NCBI GenBank assembly: GCA_013399895.1 | Contig: VXBA01005480.1 | Span: 643,490 to 707,489 of the forward strand | Direction of reading: 5' to 3' | Length of the DNA: 64,000 nucleotides | Origin: Serilophus lunatus | Taxonomy: Eukaryota > Chordata > Aves > Passeriformes > Eurylaimidae | Shown here: in pieces, positions 35,201 to 49,300 of the stretch | Position numbering within the stretch: the first letter of the stretch is position 1 | How the letters are laid out: each line of letters opens with the position of its first letter | Position numbers and translations under genes: made by a program | The notes under the pieces: generated by a model | Database searches by the model: none | What the model was told of the DNA's origin: nothing | The model's input: only the letters and a program-made list of their open reading frames with translations

Positions 35201-36464
35201 TGTTGGTTTATTTTCAAACACACACCAAGCCTCTGCATCCTTCAGGGACCAGAAGCAGAAGTACCAAAATAGAGTGAGAGGCATTTCTTCTACTATTCCT
35301 TTCCTGGTTGAAACCAGGAAGCACTGGAAGTCTCAAAGGAAAGGCCTTTTCCAACAATAAACCTTTAGGCGTGTTCTAGGAACCCACTGATCTGATCACT
35401 GATGAATGCACCAGTGATCTTATTTTGGTTTTCATCTAGGTGAGTATTCCTTCTTTTTTCTCTAAACTTCTCAGAAAGCACAACAGTCAGAAATGTTTGA
35501 GAAACTGTGGATCCTGAGACTCTTGAAAAGGGGACCTAGGTGTTTGATAATCGAGTTTTTATTTTTTAATGAAAAACCTAGGCACTCAAAGATTAGCTTT
35601 TAAAGGATTTTATCTCTTCCATATGCAGATCAGTGCCTGGTGTGGTTTACCAGCTAGGTAACTCAACTCCTTCAGGAATGTTTTTCTTGTTAGTTAATTT
35701 TGTCTGAAGTCAGAAGGAAATCTTCTGGAAAGTTATTTATATCAATAGCTATCACACCACTGAAGTCATCCAATCTAATCATCCCCAGAGAGCTGCAACA
35801 ATGGGAATTATAAATAGCAAAAATATCCTGGATATCGTCTCCACTATAAAAACACTAGTCATAGAGAACAGTAACAAAGAAGAAATTTCAGGACATAAAA
35901 CACCAGAATATGTGCACATTTGTCACTGCCAAGTGCTCTTCCTAAGGGCCAGTTAATTTTTTCTGAGCTAAACCCATTGAATGCAGCAAAAGGGTCACAA
36001 TAGTCTGTATGTTCTCTGCCTGGCTCCTGGTTTTACTCTCATCATGTTATTCAGCTAAAGGGATAATTGAACTGTGTTGGTAGATGGCCTGGAATGCAAT
36101 AGATTAGACAAGGTAACAAAAAGCACGGTCCTACCTTCTGAATGAAAGGAAGATTGAATTCAAGTAGTTGTTTATTTCGAGTCCCTTTGTAGATGAATTA
36201 AATTTTGTCACCTTCTTCCATGCAACTTAAAGGTGTCCAGAAGAGACTGACTTCCATAAGGTCTCCATGTTTGTTTTATAACCTAGTTCCCCACTGAGCT
36301 CAAATCCAAAGTGCTTTAGATAGTAGAATATGCATTATTTCAATAATATATAAGCATGTTTTTAACTCTTTGGTGAAGTGACACATCCCCTGCCTGATGA
36401 ATACTGCCTGAAAAAAATCTTAATCTCTTTCCCCTGTACAGATTTGTTTGAGGGTTATTTATTT
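26263..36464. other. Intergenic region, no gene seen
   Basis: No coding exon, RNA gene or clear transposon was recognised. Small structures include a near-perfect inverted repeat of CTTT-type sequence at 26822-26842 (10-base arms around one base), and a 12-base word TGCAATTCAAGC occurring twice between about 32350 and 32412. The stretch near 30900-31030 is rich in AT-rich factor-binding words but has no clear boundary. Confidence 0.55.
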
Positions 36465-36478
36465 ATTTATTTATTTAT
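36465..36478 (+). repeat. Short (TTAT)n tetranucleotide repeat
   Basis: Three to four uninterrupted TTAT units followed by TAA. It is short, and noted as a possible slippage site only. Confidence 0.7.
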
Positions 36479-36714
36479 AAAGATTTACAGAAAATAGTTC
36501 AGCGATTTTTGGAACAAACTTAGTGAGAGATGGTTTTGCCAAAATTCATCGTTTTCATCTTTTTTTCTGAGAAGCCACAATGATTTATACCAGGAGCTTT
36601 AAATCTGGCAGCGAGACAACCCTCAAGTTAGAATGGTATCTTTGTCCCCAGGAAAATCCATGGGAACAAATCAGCTGGGTTGAGAGTTACAAAAAAATCC
36701 CAGTTGGTGTTTAC

Positions 36715-36732
36715 AAAAAAAAAAAAAAAAAA
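36715..36732 (+). repeat. Eighteen-base poly(A) run
   Basis: This is an uninterrupted A run. A retrotransposed copy would carry such a tail, but the sequence before it is not recognisable as a SINE, LINE or processed gene and no flanking duplication was seen, so it is treated as a simple homopolymer. Confidence 0.7.
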
Positions 36733-39700
36733 TTCCATTTTGATTTTCTGAGCATTTCAACAGGAAGATGCAAGTCCTGAAGGCTGCTGAGATTCTTGTC
36801 CTAAGCAGCTACTGCACATCAGAAGGCACAGCTCAGGGCAAGGTTTATCTTGAACAGGGTTCTTCTTTTCTTACAGCAAAACTATAACATCAGTAAAAAA
36901 AGGTATAAAACAGAAGAGTTGACAAGACAGAAAAAGCTAATTAGAAATTAGTTGGTTATTAGGGACTCCTAACTTAATTAGACAGCATTAGAGCCTTTTA
37001 AATTCAGCTTGTATAATATTTTCCCTAGAATTTAAGGGCTTGCTGTCTTATTATTGTATCTCAGTGGTGTTACATTAGTTTGGCCTGACTAATATTCTTT
37101 AGCTAAGCAGCCAAGCAAACAAAATCACTCTAGCTGTGCTTTTAAAGTCATTCCCAAATATCATCTGAAAGGCTCGTTCAGTACAAAAAACAAACCCCAA
37201 GCACAGGACCCCAATGGAGGGCAGAGCCCTGAACTGGCTGCACATTCCAGTTCGTGGGTCAGCAGGAGTTTCACAAGGATACCCTCGGTCACTGCTTCCT
37301 CACAGCAACCTCAGAGGGAGGGGAAAGAAAGGTTTGGAAAACATTCCTGAGTTTTTGTAGCTGTGCAGACACAGAAGTTGCTGAAATGTCCAGAGGGACA
37401 GTCTTAGCAAGCCTGTGACCTTCTATGACAAACTGGACCCTGGCATTTCAGAAGGGATTTGATCGGGATTGTTAAACATGCGCCAAAAAGAGAATTGCTC
37501 CTTGGATTTTTTCAATCAAGTAGCACTATATTTGGACTGGAAACAGCTGTGGATGAGCAGGAATAACCACTAGAAGGCAAGTGAAAAGTTTCAAGCAGAT
37601 ACTACAGTCAAGGACGAAACAACTTGAACATATCTGGGCAAGTTTCCACACTGACTGAAGCAACACTTTTTCCCATGACATCAGATTCAAAGCAAACAAT
37701 ATATTCTAGTCCATATGTCGGTTAAGGAAAACCCAAGCAATGCAGAGAGATGCACCAGCCTTCCGAGCACCGACTGAACAAAAGCTGGACTGCTTGTGAG
37801 CCATGGGAGTAAAGCAACCCATTAAAAAGTCCCAGGTTTTCAGGATAAGGCACCTGGGTAAGACTTCTCAGCAAGATGAGGTTGTGAATGCCGAGGTAAG
37901 ACTGAAAGCAAACTGCCTAGATCAAAAGTTACGCTGTCTGACTAGGTGACAAGGACAGTGAGTGAGCTGGAATGTGCAGCTGTCATAAGGGGGGGATAAC
38001 GTGCTCAGACAACCTGAAGTTCTCTGCCTACCTAGAATCATATGGTGTTTGCAGGAGAAATTTGGGCTGCAGAAGGGTTCGCAGTCAGAGTTCAGAGGAG
38101 CTTTGGCAATTGAACATGTTCCCAGTAAGATGATGCTGAGGATAAACAAGCAAGAGAAATATATGAATGCTGTTTTCACAAGAATAGTGCTGCTTTCTCA
38201 GAACTGGCTGTATTTTGGGGAAGAACAGCAGAACCTCACGGGATGCCAATACAATCCATCGAGAACAGTCAGTAAATCACACCACTTACCAACTTAAAAT
38301 GACATGGAACATTTTAAAATTCCAAACAAAAATAAAACCCTGTTCTACAGGAAAGAGGTATTTGCTAAACATAGTGTATTCATGCTGTTTACAAAAGAAT
38401 TGGGAGTTCAACTCTTACTTTAAAATGGCCTGGTAACAGTAACACTTACTGCATACAGCAGAATTCCCTGAGATGTTTTATCAGACCTTGAATTATCTGA
38501 TCAGTTAATTCTGCATAATAAGAAACAGGAGGCCACCTTTGATCTTTCTCACAGAATTTAATAAGTCAAAATTAGAAAGAAGCCCTGCCAAATGAGGACA
38601 AATTTGACTAGGAGGGTAAACGAGGCAAGTTGCTAAGTTTTAATTGTGTTTTAACTACATTATCTAAGATCATAGGCTTAATAGCCACAACAAATCAGGA
38701 AATAAAATGTTGCACCATAATCACTGTAAGATTAAAGGGGCAAGGTCTTACAGAAGTATTAAGGGAAAAGAGCATTTCTTTTGTTTATACAGTACTGAAC
38801 ACACTCACAAAAACAAGAGATACCTTGCTCCTTAGCCAGATTTTGGAAAATTCAATTCACTTACAGATTATTTTTTTCTTTTTTAAATTATGAACGTGTT
38901 TAAAGAAGTTGTTCTCCAGTTTTGTACATCTGTTTTTATTCTCTTATATTGTTTCCAAATCCAACAATTAGGGAATGACTTCTGTTAGTGTCAAACTACA
39001 CAGTGAAAGTCTCAGTTAAAAAAAAAAACACATCTATGTAAACCAACTGGTCAACCATAATTCTTTGCCATTCAATTTGGCTCTTTGCAGCCATTTCCTT
39101 CAAGATAGATTTTTGTCTATAGAGATATATTAGGTAACATGGGACTAAATTGATCCCAGGTACTGTCAAGAAAAGAGGCACTGAAATGTGTTGCTTCCAA
39201 GTAACAGCAACGCTCAGGAGACAGCAGCCACAGCAAGCTGTGATCTGTCAAGAATAAGACCCTTAGTATTAATGATTAACTCCCACAGCTCTGTGGGCTT
39301 CATTGTACATCTGCCACAGTTTTTTGGAACATACAAGGCTTGAAAAATTGACTCCTGCTGCCAACTGAGGTGTGTTAACATATTGCTCTTGCACTGATTG
39401 TCAGTGCCTGAATCCCAAGAGAACAATCAACAGCATTTTTCACATATCTCCCAGTTGCGCTTTGCAGGAAGCAATGGTGACATACTGGCCAAATTTGTTG
39501 CTTAGAGATTGCAAGGGTTTGAAGAGGAAGAATTTCACATCTTTATAAGATTATCTGGATTTAAATTATGATCTGCAGGTCCAATCTGAAATCACAGGTA
39601 TAGATATTCAGTATCTGCCTCGTTCCATAGTCACTTGTGAGTTTTACAGGGTATAATGCACATGAAAGCTTATTTACAACCCTAAGTAGATAAAAAAAGT

Positions 39701-40330
39701 AGTAACAACTTACCTTAAGATATAGATAACAGCAACTTGGCTTTCATTCATCACACCCATCCCATACATTCATGAAATTCTAGAAGGAAAAAAAAATAGT
39801 AAAGTAGGTCTGGTAGCCTTAACCAATCCTTAGGAAGTCATTAATGTTAAGCTGAGGAAAACAAATAGGGTAGTCTGACAACTATCAGGCATGATAGTCA
39901 TCTTTCAACCCTTGCCCTTTGATTTTGAGGCTCTACATTCTCTGCAGAAGGAAGAAAGGAGTGCAGCAAGACACAGCTGGGAAGAAACCTTCTGAACTTG
40001 TTGACTACAGGCACTTGTGTCTAAGACTGAGAGGTCAGTTATATTTTTAACAGCACTACACCTGTGCTCTTCCATGCTTGATTCCTAATGCACAGGCAAA
40101 GGGTGCAAAGGCAGAGACAGACATGGTGCAGTGTAAGAGTGCACTTACTGCATAGCAGTGAGTAGCACCATCCTTGCATTGAATTGTTTAAATAATAGCA
40201 AGAACCGTTTTCACTATTAATCGGCACAAATTACCCCAGTATCTGTTTCACTGGATGAATGTAAGGCAACATCTCTGTGACTTTGTTTTGCTTTTAGTAG
40301 TCATGCCACCAGCAATTGCAAACCCTTCAG

Positions 40331-40332
<2 letters not shown>
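36733..40332. other. Intergenic region, no gene seen
   Basis: Only short chance frames are present. The segment 36890-37160 is notable for a dense set of homeodomain-type TAAT cores, including a palindromic CTAATTAG at 36937-36944 and TTAATTA at 36974-36980; it is listed in the findings as a candidate regulatory element. The rest holds nothing I can name. Confidence 0.55.

Positions 40333-40372
<40 letters not shown>
40333..40372 (+). repeat. (AC)20 dinucleotide microsatellite
   Basis: Twenty uninterrupted AC units. At this length it is very likely polymorphic between individuals. It creates a Thr-His repeat frame on the plus strand that is not a gene. Confidence 0.97.
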
Positions 40373-40373
<1 letters not shown>

Positions 40374-43300
40374 ATACTTTCCACATTTTACCTAACTGTT
40401 CTGTGAAACTTGCTTCAGTGGAACATGCCAGCCTGTTTTTAATAGAGAAAGCAGATATTTTCATGTTTAGTTTCTTAGTATATTTTATGCACATGATTTC
40501 TTTTATGATAATATTTGTTTTAGTGTATGAAAAGCAATGGAATGGCAGAGTAGATTATCAGGAAGAACATGGCAAAAAAATGCTCTGCTGGACTGAACCA
40601 GCTGTCAAACATGTCTTCAAAAATCCTGAAAACCATGTTAACTGCTACATCTTATTTTTCGTGCACCTCAGCAGTTCTTCGTTCTGGCTGGAAGCATGAG
40701 CTGTGAAATGACTGTTCTTGCAGTATTCAGAGTTTGGACACAGCCAAGGAGTCCTGGAATTGTAGCAGTGTATTCTTTGGGGCATATTCAACATTAAACT
40801 AAGTTTCCAAATGTTTGGCTCAGCAGCCATGAAGTGGACCTTGAACTTCCCATTTGCATTCAGTGGCGGGGGGCTAACCCTGCCATCTGTTTTGACAAAT
40901 GTTTTCCATTGCCTCTGCAGAGCTGACAGAACATGAGGCACATTAGGAGAAGGTTAAGTTCTCTTTCTGGACCACCAAGAATTCTTGGGAGTCCCCAGAA
41001 ATCTCATCAGAACACAGCTAAGCAGTTAATTGTAAATCTGTTTGTAAAGGATTTTAGTTTGTCATGAGCTTCAGGTCTAGAAATCTTCCTAGATCCTTGT
41101 TCTCTGAGCATCTGCCTATTCTTCATTCCTTTAGGTCAGAAATATTTAGAGTGGAAAATCATAGCTGCAGGCATTCTGGAAAATAAGTAAATAAAGGACA
41201 AGTTGACTTCTTTTGTCTTCTACACTTTTCTCCAGTCTGAACAGCCCCAGCTGTTAGTGGATCCATGAGAATCGAGGGAGCTTGATGGGGGATGCCAGTT
41301 CTGATATTAATACAACAAAGAAAGAGTCCAGAAAAATTAGTAACAAAAAGCTACAGTTCATCTTGACTTTTAAAGTGAGCTTTCCTAGTTTCTGTGGAAA
41401 ATATGTAATAACCAGACACAACTGGTCTTGCATAAATTGTCCACAAGATGTGCATTTCAAATCTTTGGGTTTGAACTGGAGCTGAATAATGAATTAAAGC
41501 TACAACTACAAGAGCAGGAAGGAAGGGTGAAGAATAAGGTTACCCTGCTAAGTGAGCTCTTTAAGTTTGAATAGATGAATCACATCAGCATGTAAAAAAT
41601 ACTGCTGTACCATTCATGCCACATGGGACAAGATGTCCTCCTACCTGTGATTCATGCCATGTGCCACAGAGCCACTGAGCACTGGTACAAATTGAGTGTA
41701 AGACATTCAATTAGATTCAAAATTCTTGGGCTCAGATCTGTTTCAGATGTGAAATTTATCCACATAGACATGGCTGTCACTTTTTACAGGCTGGACTGCC
41801 ACTGACTGACTGTAACTTAACAAAACCCATGGGAGCAATATTCCACATCCTTTTTACATGGAGCATTTAGGTACCTGGTCATACCATATGTGCAGCTCCG
41901 TATCCCACTGTACACATGCCAGAAGCCTGTCAGAAGGATCCTGAAAGATTCCCAGCCTTAACCTGGCAATCACTTGCCCTCTCAGGGCACAACAGAGAGG
42001 TTTTGATCCTTCCAGATGCACCAGTTGCATCTGTGCCATCGTATGCAGTTTCCAGATGTTGGCTCAGAAGCTGCTAACACAACTCTTGTGCAATTAGAGC
42101 ATCACACAACAATATTATGAGAAGGAGCAGAAACACAGAAACTTCATTTTCTCTTTCAATTTGTTTAAACACATCAATTTCTTATCTGAAAGCACAATTC
42201 TTCATATTTGCCTTTTCTATTTGTCTACACTTAAAAAATCACATTGAGAGAAAAAGATCATATAATAAAATTTAAAAACTGGCCATATCAGTAATTTTTC
42301 AATCATTATCAGATTAAATGATAAACCTTTCTTTACAGAAATGAAAGACTGGCAAAAGCACAGTTATAACCAAGAATTTTGAAAACACAAAAACAGTAGT
42401 ATTTTGAGACTTGAGACAGACCTAAATAGGATGAATTCAAGCTTCACATAGCATATCTCAAAGACATTAGATCCTGGAGAGATATCATAAATATCATTCT
42501 TAAATATAAAGAAGAACGTAAGGATGTCTGCATACATCCCATTTAGAAACTATTCCTGTATCTAAGAAAACAGGGACAACAACTGTTGATATGAATGACA
42601 ATAAAAGCAGCTGCTGATTTACGGGTTTAGTTGTATTTAAAAAGGTAAACACAGTAAACAACCAGTAAACACAGAACATGAGAAGAGGAGGGAAGCCCAG
42701 TGACAGTAACCACCAAACATCTAAAGGGCAAAGCGAAACAGAAATCTCATTTGATCCGTTTTAGTCCATCTGACATTTTTACATCCCTATGGAACTAACA
42801 GGTCATTAATAGCCGTGCAAATGTAAGCAGGGGGACTCTGAGCCGAGATGTCTTGTTCAAAGCAATAAAACCTTTATGCACACTCTGCTTGTACATCAGG
42901 CATTTCATAACTTGGCAGCCAGTGCAGTGGCACAGAGTGGAGTCAGCCAGCATCTGTCCACAAAACTCTCACACTGCTGTGGAAAACAGCAATTATCATG
43001 GAAGTTTTTTCCTCAGAAAAACCTGGCTACACATGAGGGGAAAAATCAGATAGCAAGCTGTGTGGGATAGGGGCTTTTAACTTCCCCTTTTTGTGCCTTC
43101 TAAGTAGAGAGATTCCTTGCAGTTCAAGTCCTTTTGCAGATTATAACTTCCTAAAGAGCCACAGGAGGATTTACTCATCCAAATTCTCCTAATTCAGGCC
43201 TGTCCTACCCTGAAACATTTTTAAATGCTGAGATCAGCAGATGGCAAGAACACATGTCAGAAGAGACATGTTCTTTTTCATTCAGGAGAAGGTATCAGAG

Positions 43301-46300
43301 ATCACTAATTGCAATTTTTAAGAAAGTCTCAGCTTCCCAGTTAAAATCATGGTTTTTGCAACTGAATTTTTTTGTGCAGACTGTGCTTTATCACATACCA
43401 TATAAAACAGAATATAATAGAAAATAAAGTGGAATGTAACACTGACCAGAAGGGTATTTTGAATAAGTTTTGCCATTTTCTTGTCAAATTTAAGAGGAAA
43501 ACTTGCTTCTGAGCCTCTTTTTCCTAAAAAAACCCCCAACAAACCATGGTCCCAAACAGAATTACGCCTTCCCAACTCCAAATCAGTTTCACAGACTTAA
43601 GTTTGTAAAGAATATTTCTATAAGCTTTGAGTTTAGGCATCACTGAAGTTGTGATTCTCACAATAGATGCTCATAGGTCTAATAATGTCAGTGTTCCAAA
43701 GACATGATTAAATACAAGATTAAATCTTCAAGAATGGCTTCACTGACTTTTGAGGTCCTCAGAATTCTGATTTTAATGGCTTTTTACTCTATAAAAAACA
43801 CTTTGGATTTGATGTAGTACTGAGTCTCATTCTGAACTGGGCTAAAACTTATTAAGCCTTCTTTTACATCTTTCCTAAGCTAAGGGAGGGATCCTAAACT
43901 ACCTTAATCTCATACAGCTGAATGGTCTGTTAGGAAAGCCTCAGTGTTTTCAATGGCAAGTACAAATTTTATACAGCATTTCTTTAAAATGAAATATTAT
44001 TCCTGAAGGTCTTTAGCAAAATAAGCAAGTATGTGTGTTACTATAAAACACACTCTATGTACACAGAATTATTTCAATACAGAGCTAGATTAGCAATAAG
44101 TGAAAGAAAAGGATACATAAGGAAGAAACTGTTGAGAGACATATCCCAGGCTTCAGGATTAGTGGCTGAATCAACAACAAGACTAATGGTGTGACTCTGA
44201 GCTGAGAACAAATCTTTGCAAAGTGCCACTGTAAAAATTACTAGTGAGAGGAGGAAAACTGATGACTTACTTTGTCAAAAGCATCTCTGAATGTAAATGC
44301 AAGCAGAGAGTGCCTTCAGCATATATGAAAATCAAATTGGTTGTCTAGGCTCACATTAGTCACTGCCTGTGGATCAGGCTGTGGGTTGTATGTACCCTTG
44401 GTGAGCTCATTTTTCCACAACTCCAAAACATGTTGTGTGTGATTGTGGTCGTGGCCATTTAGTTCAGCAAATATGATTCAAGGTCAAACACTTCAAAGGA
44501 GTGTGGAGACAGCCACGGCTATCAGAAAAGTCTGGTTTTAATTACAGCACTTAACTGCCCAAATAATTAACAACCATATTGAATTACTTCGGGTCCATGA
44601 CATGTATCTTAATATTTCTGTAAGTGATGAGCTGTGTTTAACATCTGAGCTTATCATCTGTGATTTCAGTTTTGCTTGTAACCACTCTTGAAAGTTTAAT
44701 TACTGCTGCCCCTTGTATATGCATTTCCTCTGGGTTAAATGCTAAATAAAACTGATTCGCTTCAGACAATTCCTGGGGCTAAATGTCTGGAAGGCTCTTT
44801 AAAAATTAAGAGCCTCTTCCACTTTGCAGTCAAAACTGGCTTTAAGTCACTATGAATTTGTTGGTGTGTCAATGTTATCACTGAAATAATATCTTCTCAT
44901 TAGCATTTACCTCCTGCTGTGCAGTATGTTCGACATGCTACCTGCCTTCTACTTTGCTAGCCTAAATATAACAGGTTTTCCCACCTTTTCTCCTGCATCA
45001 GATCAGCTGATAGATTGGACCAAGCTATCTTCAGTATTTCATGTTTACATTCTTCTCCTGTTTTCAGTTCCCTGCCAGGTATTCAAAGTAAGTTTTGTAG
45101 GAAAGTCTCTGGTAGGACTTTTTCCTGTGGTACATGGCACAGTCTAACCAGATCACCAGTCTCACTCAGGAAGAAACATGAGAGCACTGAGCCTTCAGGA
45201 TCTGACTGAAACTCTTGAACTCAGAAGAATATTGATAAGTCAAAGGTGAATATAAAGTAATTTCCTTCCTTCACAGAATTTATTAATTCTTACTCTGAAA
45301 ATTATTGCCCCCTCCCCCCCATTTCTCTTGCTGTTCTTTGAGGCATATTCCTGCAGAAGAATGTTCTGTACTGAGTGATAAGCTCATTTCAAAAGCTGCT
45401 CTCAACAAAATTTTCATGTCCAGATGGCATATGAATTATAACCTTCCATCATGGACTTAACAAGCCGTGGGCTGCTGTTAATTGTCACTTCCACGTTTCA
45501 GTGTTGTTTATAAGCCACTAATAAAACCTGCTGTTCTTCTTAATAGCAAATTAGAAAAGTTTAATTGTTAAGGATACACTTTGCACCCTTCTTTGCTTCT
45601 TTCTCCTATTAAATTCCTGCCATGACTTTCTCCTGTGAATTTCTCACATAGTCAGCAATAGGTTGAATCTTAAAATTTTATTGAGTTTTTCTTCATACCT
45701 TTTTCAAGCAAAGTTCCTCAAAGGAAAAACTATAGGCCAAAACCCTTCTGCTGCATCTGCTCATTACCAAGAAAAGAACTTTTTCCCTTCTTGTTTATGA
45801 TTGTGGGCCAAATTCGGAGTCCCTGGTGAATAAAACATAAACAGAATGCGCACAATATGAAAATGCATTTAATATTTTATTACATTTTAGCTGCCTGTTA
45901 GATACCTTACCCCAAACATCAATTTATAATCATGTGCAAGAGGCAGCTTCCTGAATTTGCATAGTTTAGGAACAGCAAAGCAGAAACAACACGGTGAGAG
46001 TAATTACTTTTAAACAGCATTAGAGCAGAGCTCAATGGATCATGCAGCGTCTGCAAAGTCCTACCCGTTAGTAATTGCCAAGCCTTCAGATGAGGCCCTG
46101 AAGAACACGAGCTGCACGGATTCAGCTTGTTAATTGCAGAGTTTTTATTAAATTAGCTGTCAGATATTTGTAAAGCAGACATCAGAGTTGGGGCTTTCAG
46201 AGCTGCTTGAGAAAGTTTCGGGTACATAAAACAAACACGACTTGAATTACTAGAAACAAGGCCCTTGTGTCAGCACAGTTTCCAGCCCAGGACTCCTCTG

Positions 46301-49300
46301 CTTCCCCACACGGTTTGTAAGAGCACTCAGCACCTCACATCCAGGCAGGAACTGCTTCCCAGACACAGGCACGCTCCCTCTGGGTTAGCCAAGCCTGTCC
46401 ATACGTGTTAGTGGGGCTCCAAAATGCAGGGAGTGTGTGCAAAGAGAGGTGAAAGTGCTGAAAGCGGGGCCTGGAAGGGTGAAGATGTGGAGGTCTCCCA
46501 TCATCACATTCTTCTCCCCACGGCATTTGGGAGAACACCCATGTCGTGCTTCAAAACCACAGAACTGCTTGGCCAGCCTGCCTATGGATGGGATCTCCCA
46601 GGAAGTTTCTTGAACCTCAGGGCCATATTCACAGCTGTAAAACATCTACACAGCCTGGAGAGAAGGCTCCTTCCTTCAGCCTTCAAGGCATTTCCCAGCA
46701 CAGAGTGCAGCTGTCTGGGGGTTGTGCTGGGAATAATTTGGAATTACAGCTTTGAAAATCCTTCACTTCTTATAGTTATTTGGAAACTAAATGCAATTGG
46801 AACTCACCACAGAGGGGTCAGGTAAAACGGGAGTGTGGTTTGCATGCTTCCTCCCCATACACGTCAAAGGCAAACCCAAACAAAAAGGCCTTTCTTTGCA
46901 CTTATAATTGGCAGTGGGCAGAGGCATGTTCTCTTATACAGGCCTCTGAAAGAAAAGTAACCTGATAATGCAAGCTAAAGACAGACAATTCAATGGAAGT
47001 TATGCACACAGATGCCTTGTATGCAAAGTAGAAATAAAATCCCAGTGAAGTTACTTTTTAGACTTTCTTCCTCTCGACTGCTAGGCTACTACAGCAACTC
47101 TTGCTTTGCCTTTACAAATCTCTTCTCCTCTGACTCCATGCACTAAGACAGTCTGAATTATATGTATGTTGCATATTAAGATGTATGCACAGTACATTTA
47201 CTTAATCACTCATGAACTTCCTGAACTGTATTATTTTTCATCTGTTTGCTTGAGTAAATAATTCAGGAAAAAAATGCTGTGTCCTTCCAGTGTCTTGGAA
47301 TGTGTATTTTGGGGTAAGAAAGTATTATGTTGGATTTACTGTACTTTGGTGCTTCTGTCTCAGTTACTCAAGATCAAACCCAAATTCCCTCTGCTCCGGC
47401 GGGGGGGAGGGTGGGAATCTCAGTAACCCAGGGTTACATTGTACAAACAGTATTTACATTTGGATATTATCCACCAAATCCCACCATCAGCAAGACAAGC
47501 AATTACTGAAGGGTACTAACCAAATTCAATATTTTCTGTGGATTAAATCAGCCATCCTGACTCTGTTTCCATACACTGGATGACATTATATACCTACTGG
47601 ATTAGTATCATTGGCTTTAGGTTGCAGCATTTTGTTCTTGATGTGCATCTGGTCTCCAGGATATTTTGAACTTCATGCTGAACAGCATAGGGTAGGGGTT
47701 GGAATATTTCCCATAACATTAGTGATTTGAGTCATATTTTACTTCCTACAGGAGATGTTACTGAGGACAAAGGGAGTTGTGAGCAGAACGTAAATGGCCC
47801 CAAGACTTCAATAAGAAGGACCACAGTTATTTTCACTATTAAATAAATACAAATTGATGCATCATGTTTATATAAAACATGGATTAGCTATATTAGTTAT
47901 GGTTTAAAAATGGGTTGAATGTTCAAAATGTCAACCATTCCATACTATGGTTAGTATGTCTTCCATTTTATTGGGTTCTCTGATATGGTGTCATTCCATT
48001 TAAGAAGAACCTCTCTGTAGAAGCTCTTCCAGCAGTGGCAGCTCCTTCAGGAATCTTTTGTTTCCAGACATATTGGATCAACTCCTCTCAAAGGCCAGTC
48101 CTGCGAACCCTTTTTGGGCCTGAGGAAAGCAGTGTTCTCTTTCTGTTGGACAGTCAAGGCAGATAACTATAACCCATTTCTTGAGGGTTTTTAATAATTT
48201 GACTTTTTTCTTTTACATACTGATCTTCTCAAATATTTTCCAACATGAGCAGGCCTGCAACATGCAACACAGGGAAAGACCTGCCCTTAGCAGCTGGAGT
48301 CTTCAGACTTTTTGCTCCTACTCAAGCCCCTCAGATTTACATGCAAGGAGGTTCAGCAACTATTTCACCAAACTTCCTGAAAAAACATTCCAGCCATACA
48401 CGATGTTTCCCCAAAAGTCTCATTCCTTGCCCCAGTCACTGGAGCCAGGCTCTATTGAAAACCTGAGCCTAAAATTTTCATTTCCCTTGCTCTCTCAGAT
48501 GTTTGGAATCCCTACATAATCCAAATTGCACACAGCAGAAGTAATCCCAGGCTCAAAGGAAAGCAGAGCTGAAAGGTCACACAAACCTCAAGCTATGCTG
48601 CCTCCAACCTTTCTGCTTCCAAAGGAGTGCCTAATGAGTTGTTCTTTGGGAATACTGGAAAGAGGAGAAAAATCTTCCACACCAATTACACTTTCCATGC
48701 TTTTGGCCAGAATCCATAATGCAGCTTCCAGGGGCAGCCTGATGACTTTTCAATTGCCTTGTGCTCCACAGGGTCAAAAGGATAGATGCATGCTATCAGC
48801 TTGTTATTTTATAAGCTTGAATAGAGAGAAATTGGATGGGCACTCTGCCTCGGAAATTCTTTTGTAACATAATTGGCACTAAAAGTTTTCCCAGAAGAAA
48901 ATGACTCAGGTTTCACAATTTTCTGAGATTGAGGATTGCACGCAAACTATGTTTCTTTCTAGCTCCTCATCACTACTGTCTCCAGTGCCATCACAGCCTC
49001 AAAAAACCCCTTCAAAGCACAGGAAATTAGAATAATGTAATAAATTCCACCACTTTTTAAAGCACTGTGCTCTTCATGCTGTCATTTTTCAGCCTACTGC
49101 TTTCCAACACTTGTTAGCCTGCTCGCCTCTCTGTATTTCTCTGCTGCCTTTTTGACTGACACAGGCAGAATTGCTGACATTCATCCCAACAGTGTTCAAG
49201 GAGTCCTCCAAAGCAAGAACTCGTGCATTTACTCAAGGCTGTCCAATGATCTGGAGAGTTTCAAATCCTGGCAATGCTTTCAATATTGCCAGGTGAGTGA

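Noticed and set aside
36700..36740. Poly(A) run as the tail of a processed pseudogene
   Set aside because: No gene-like sequence precedes it and no flanking target duplication was seen.
40316..40699. Plus-strand 127-codon frame
   Set aside because: Its start is the AC microsatellite read as Thr-His repeats, and the rest matches nothing.
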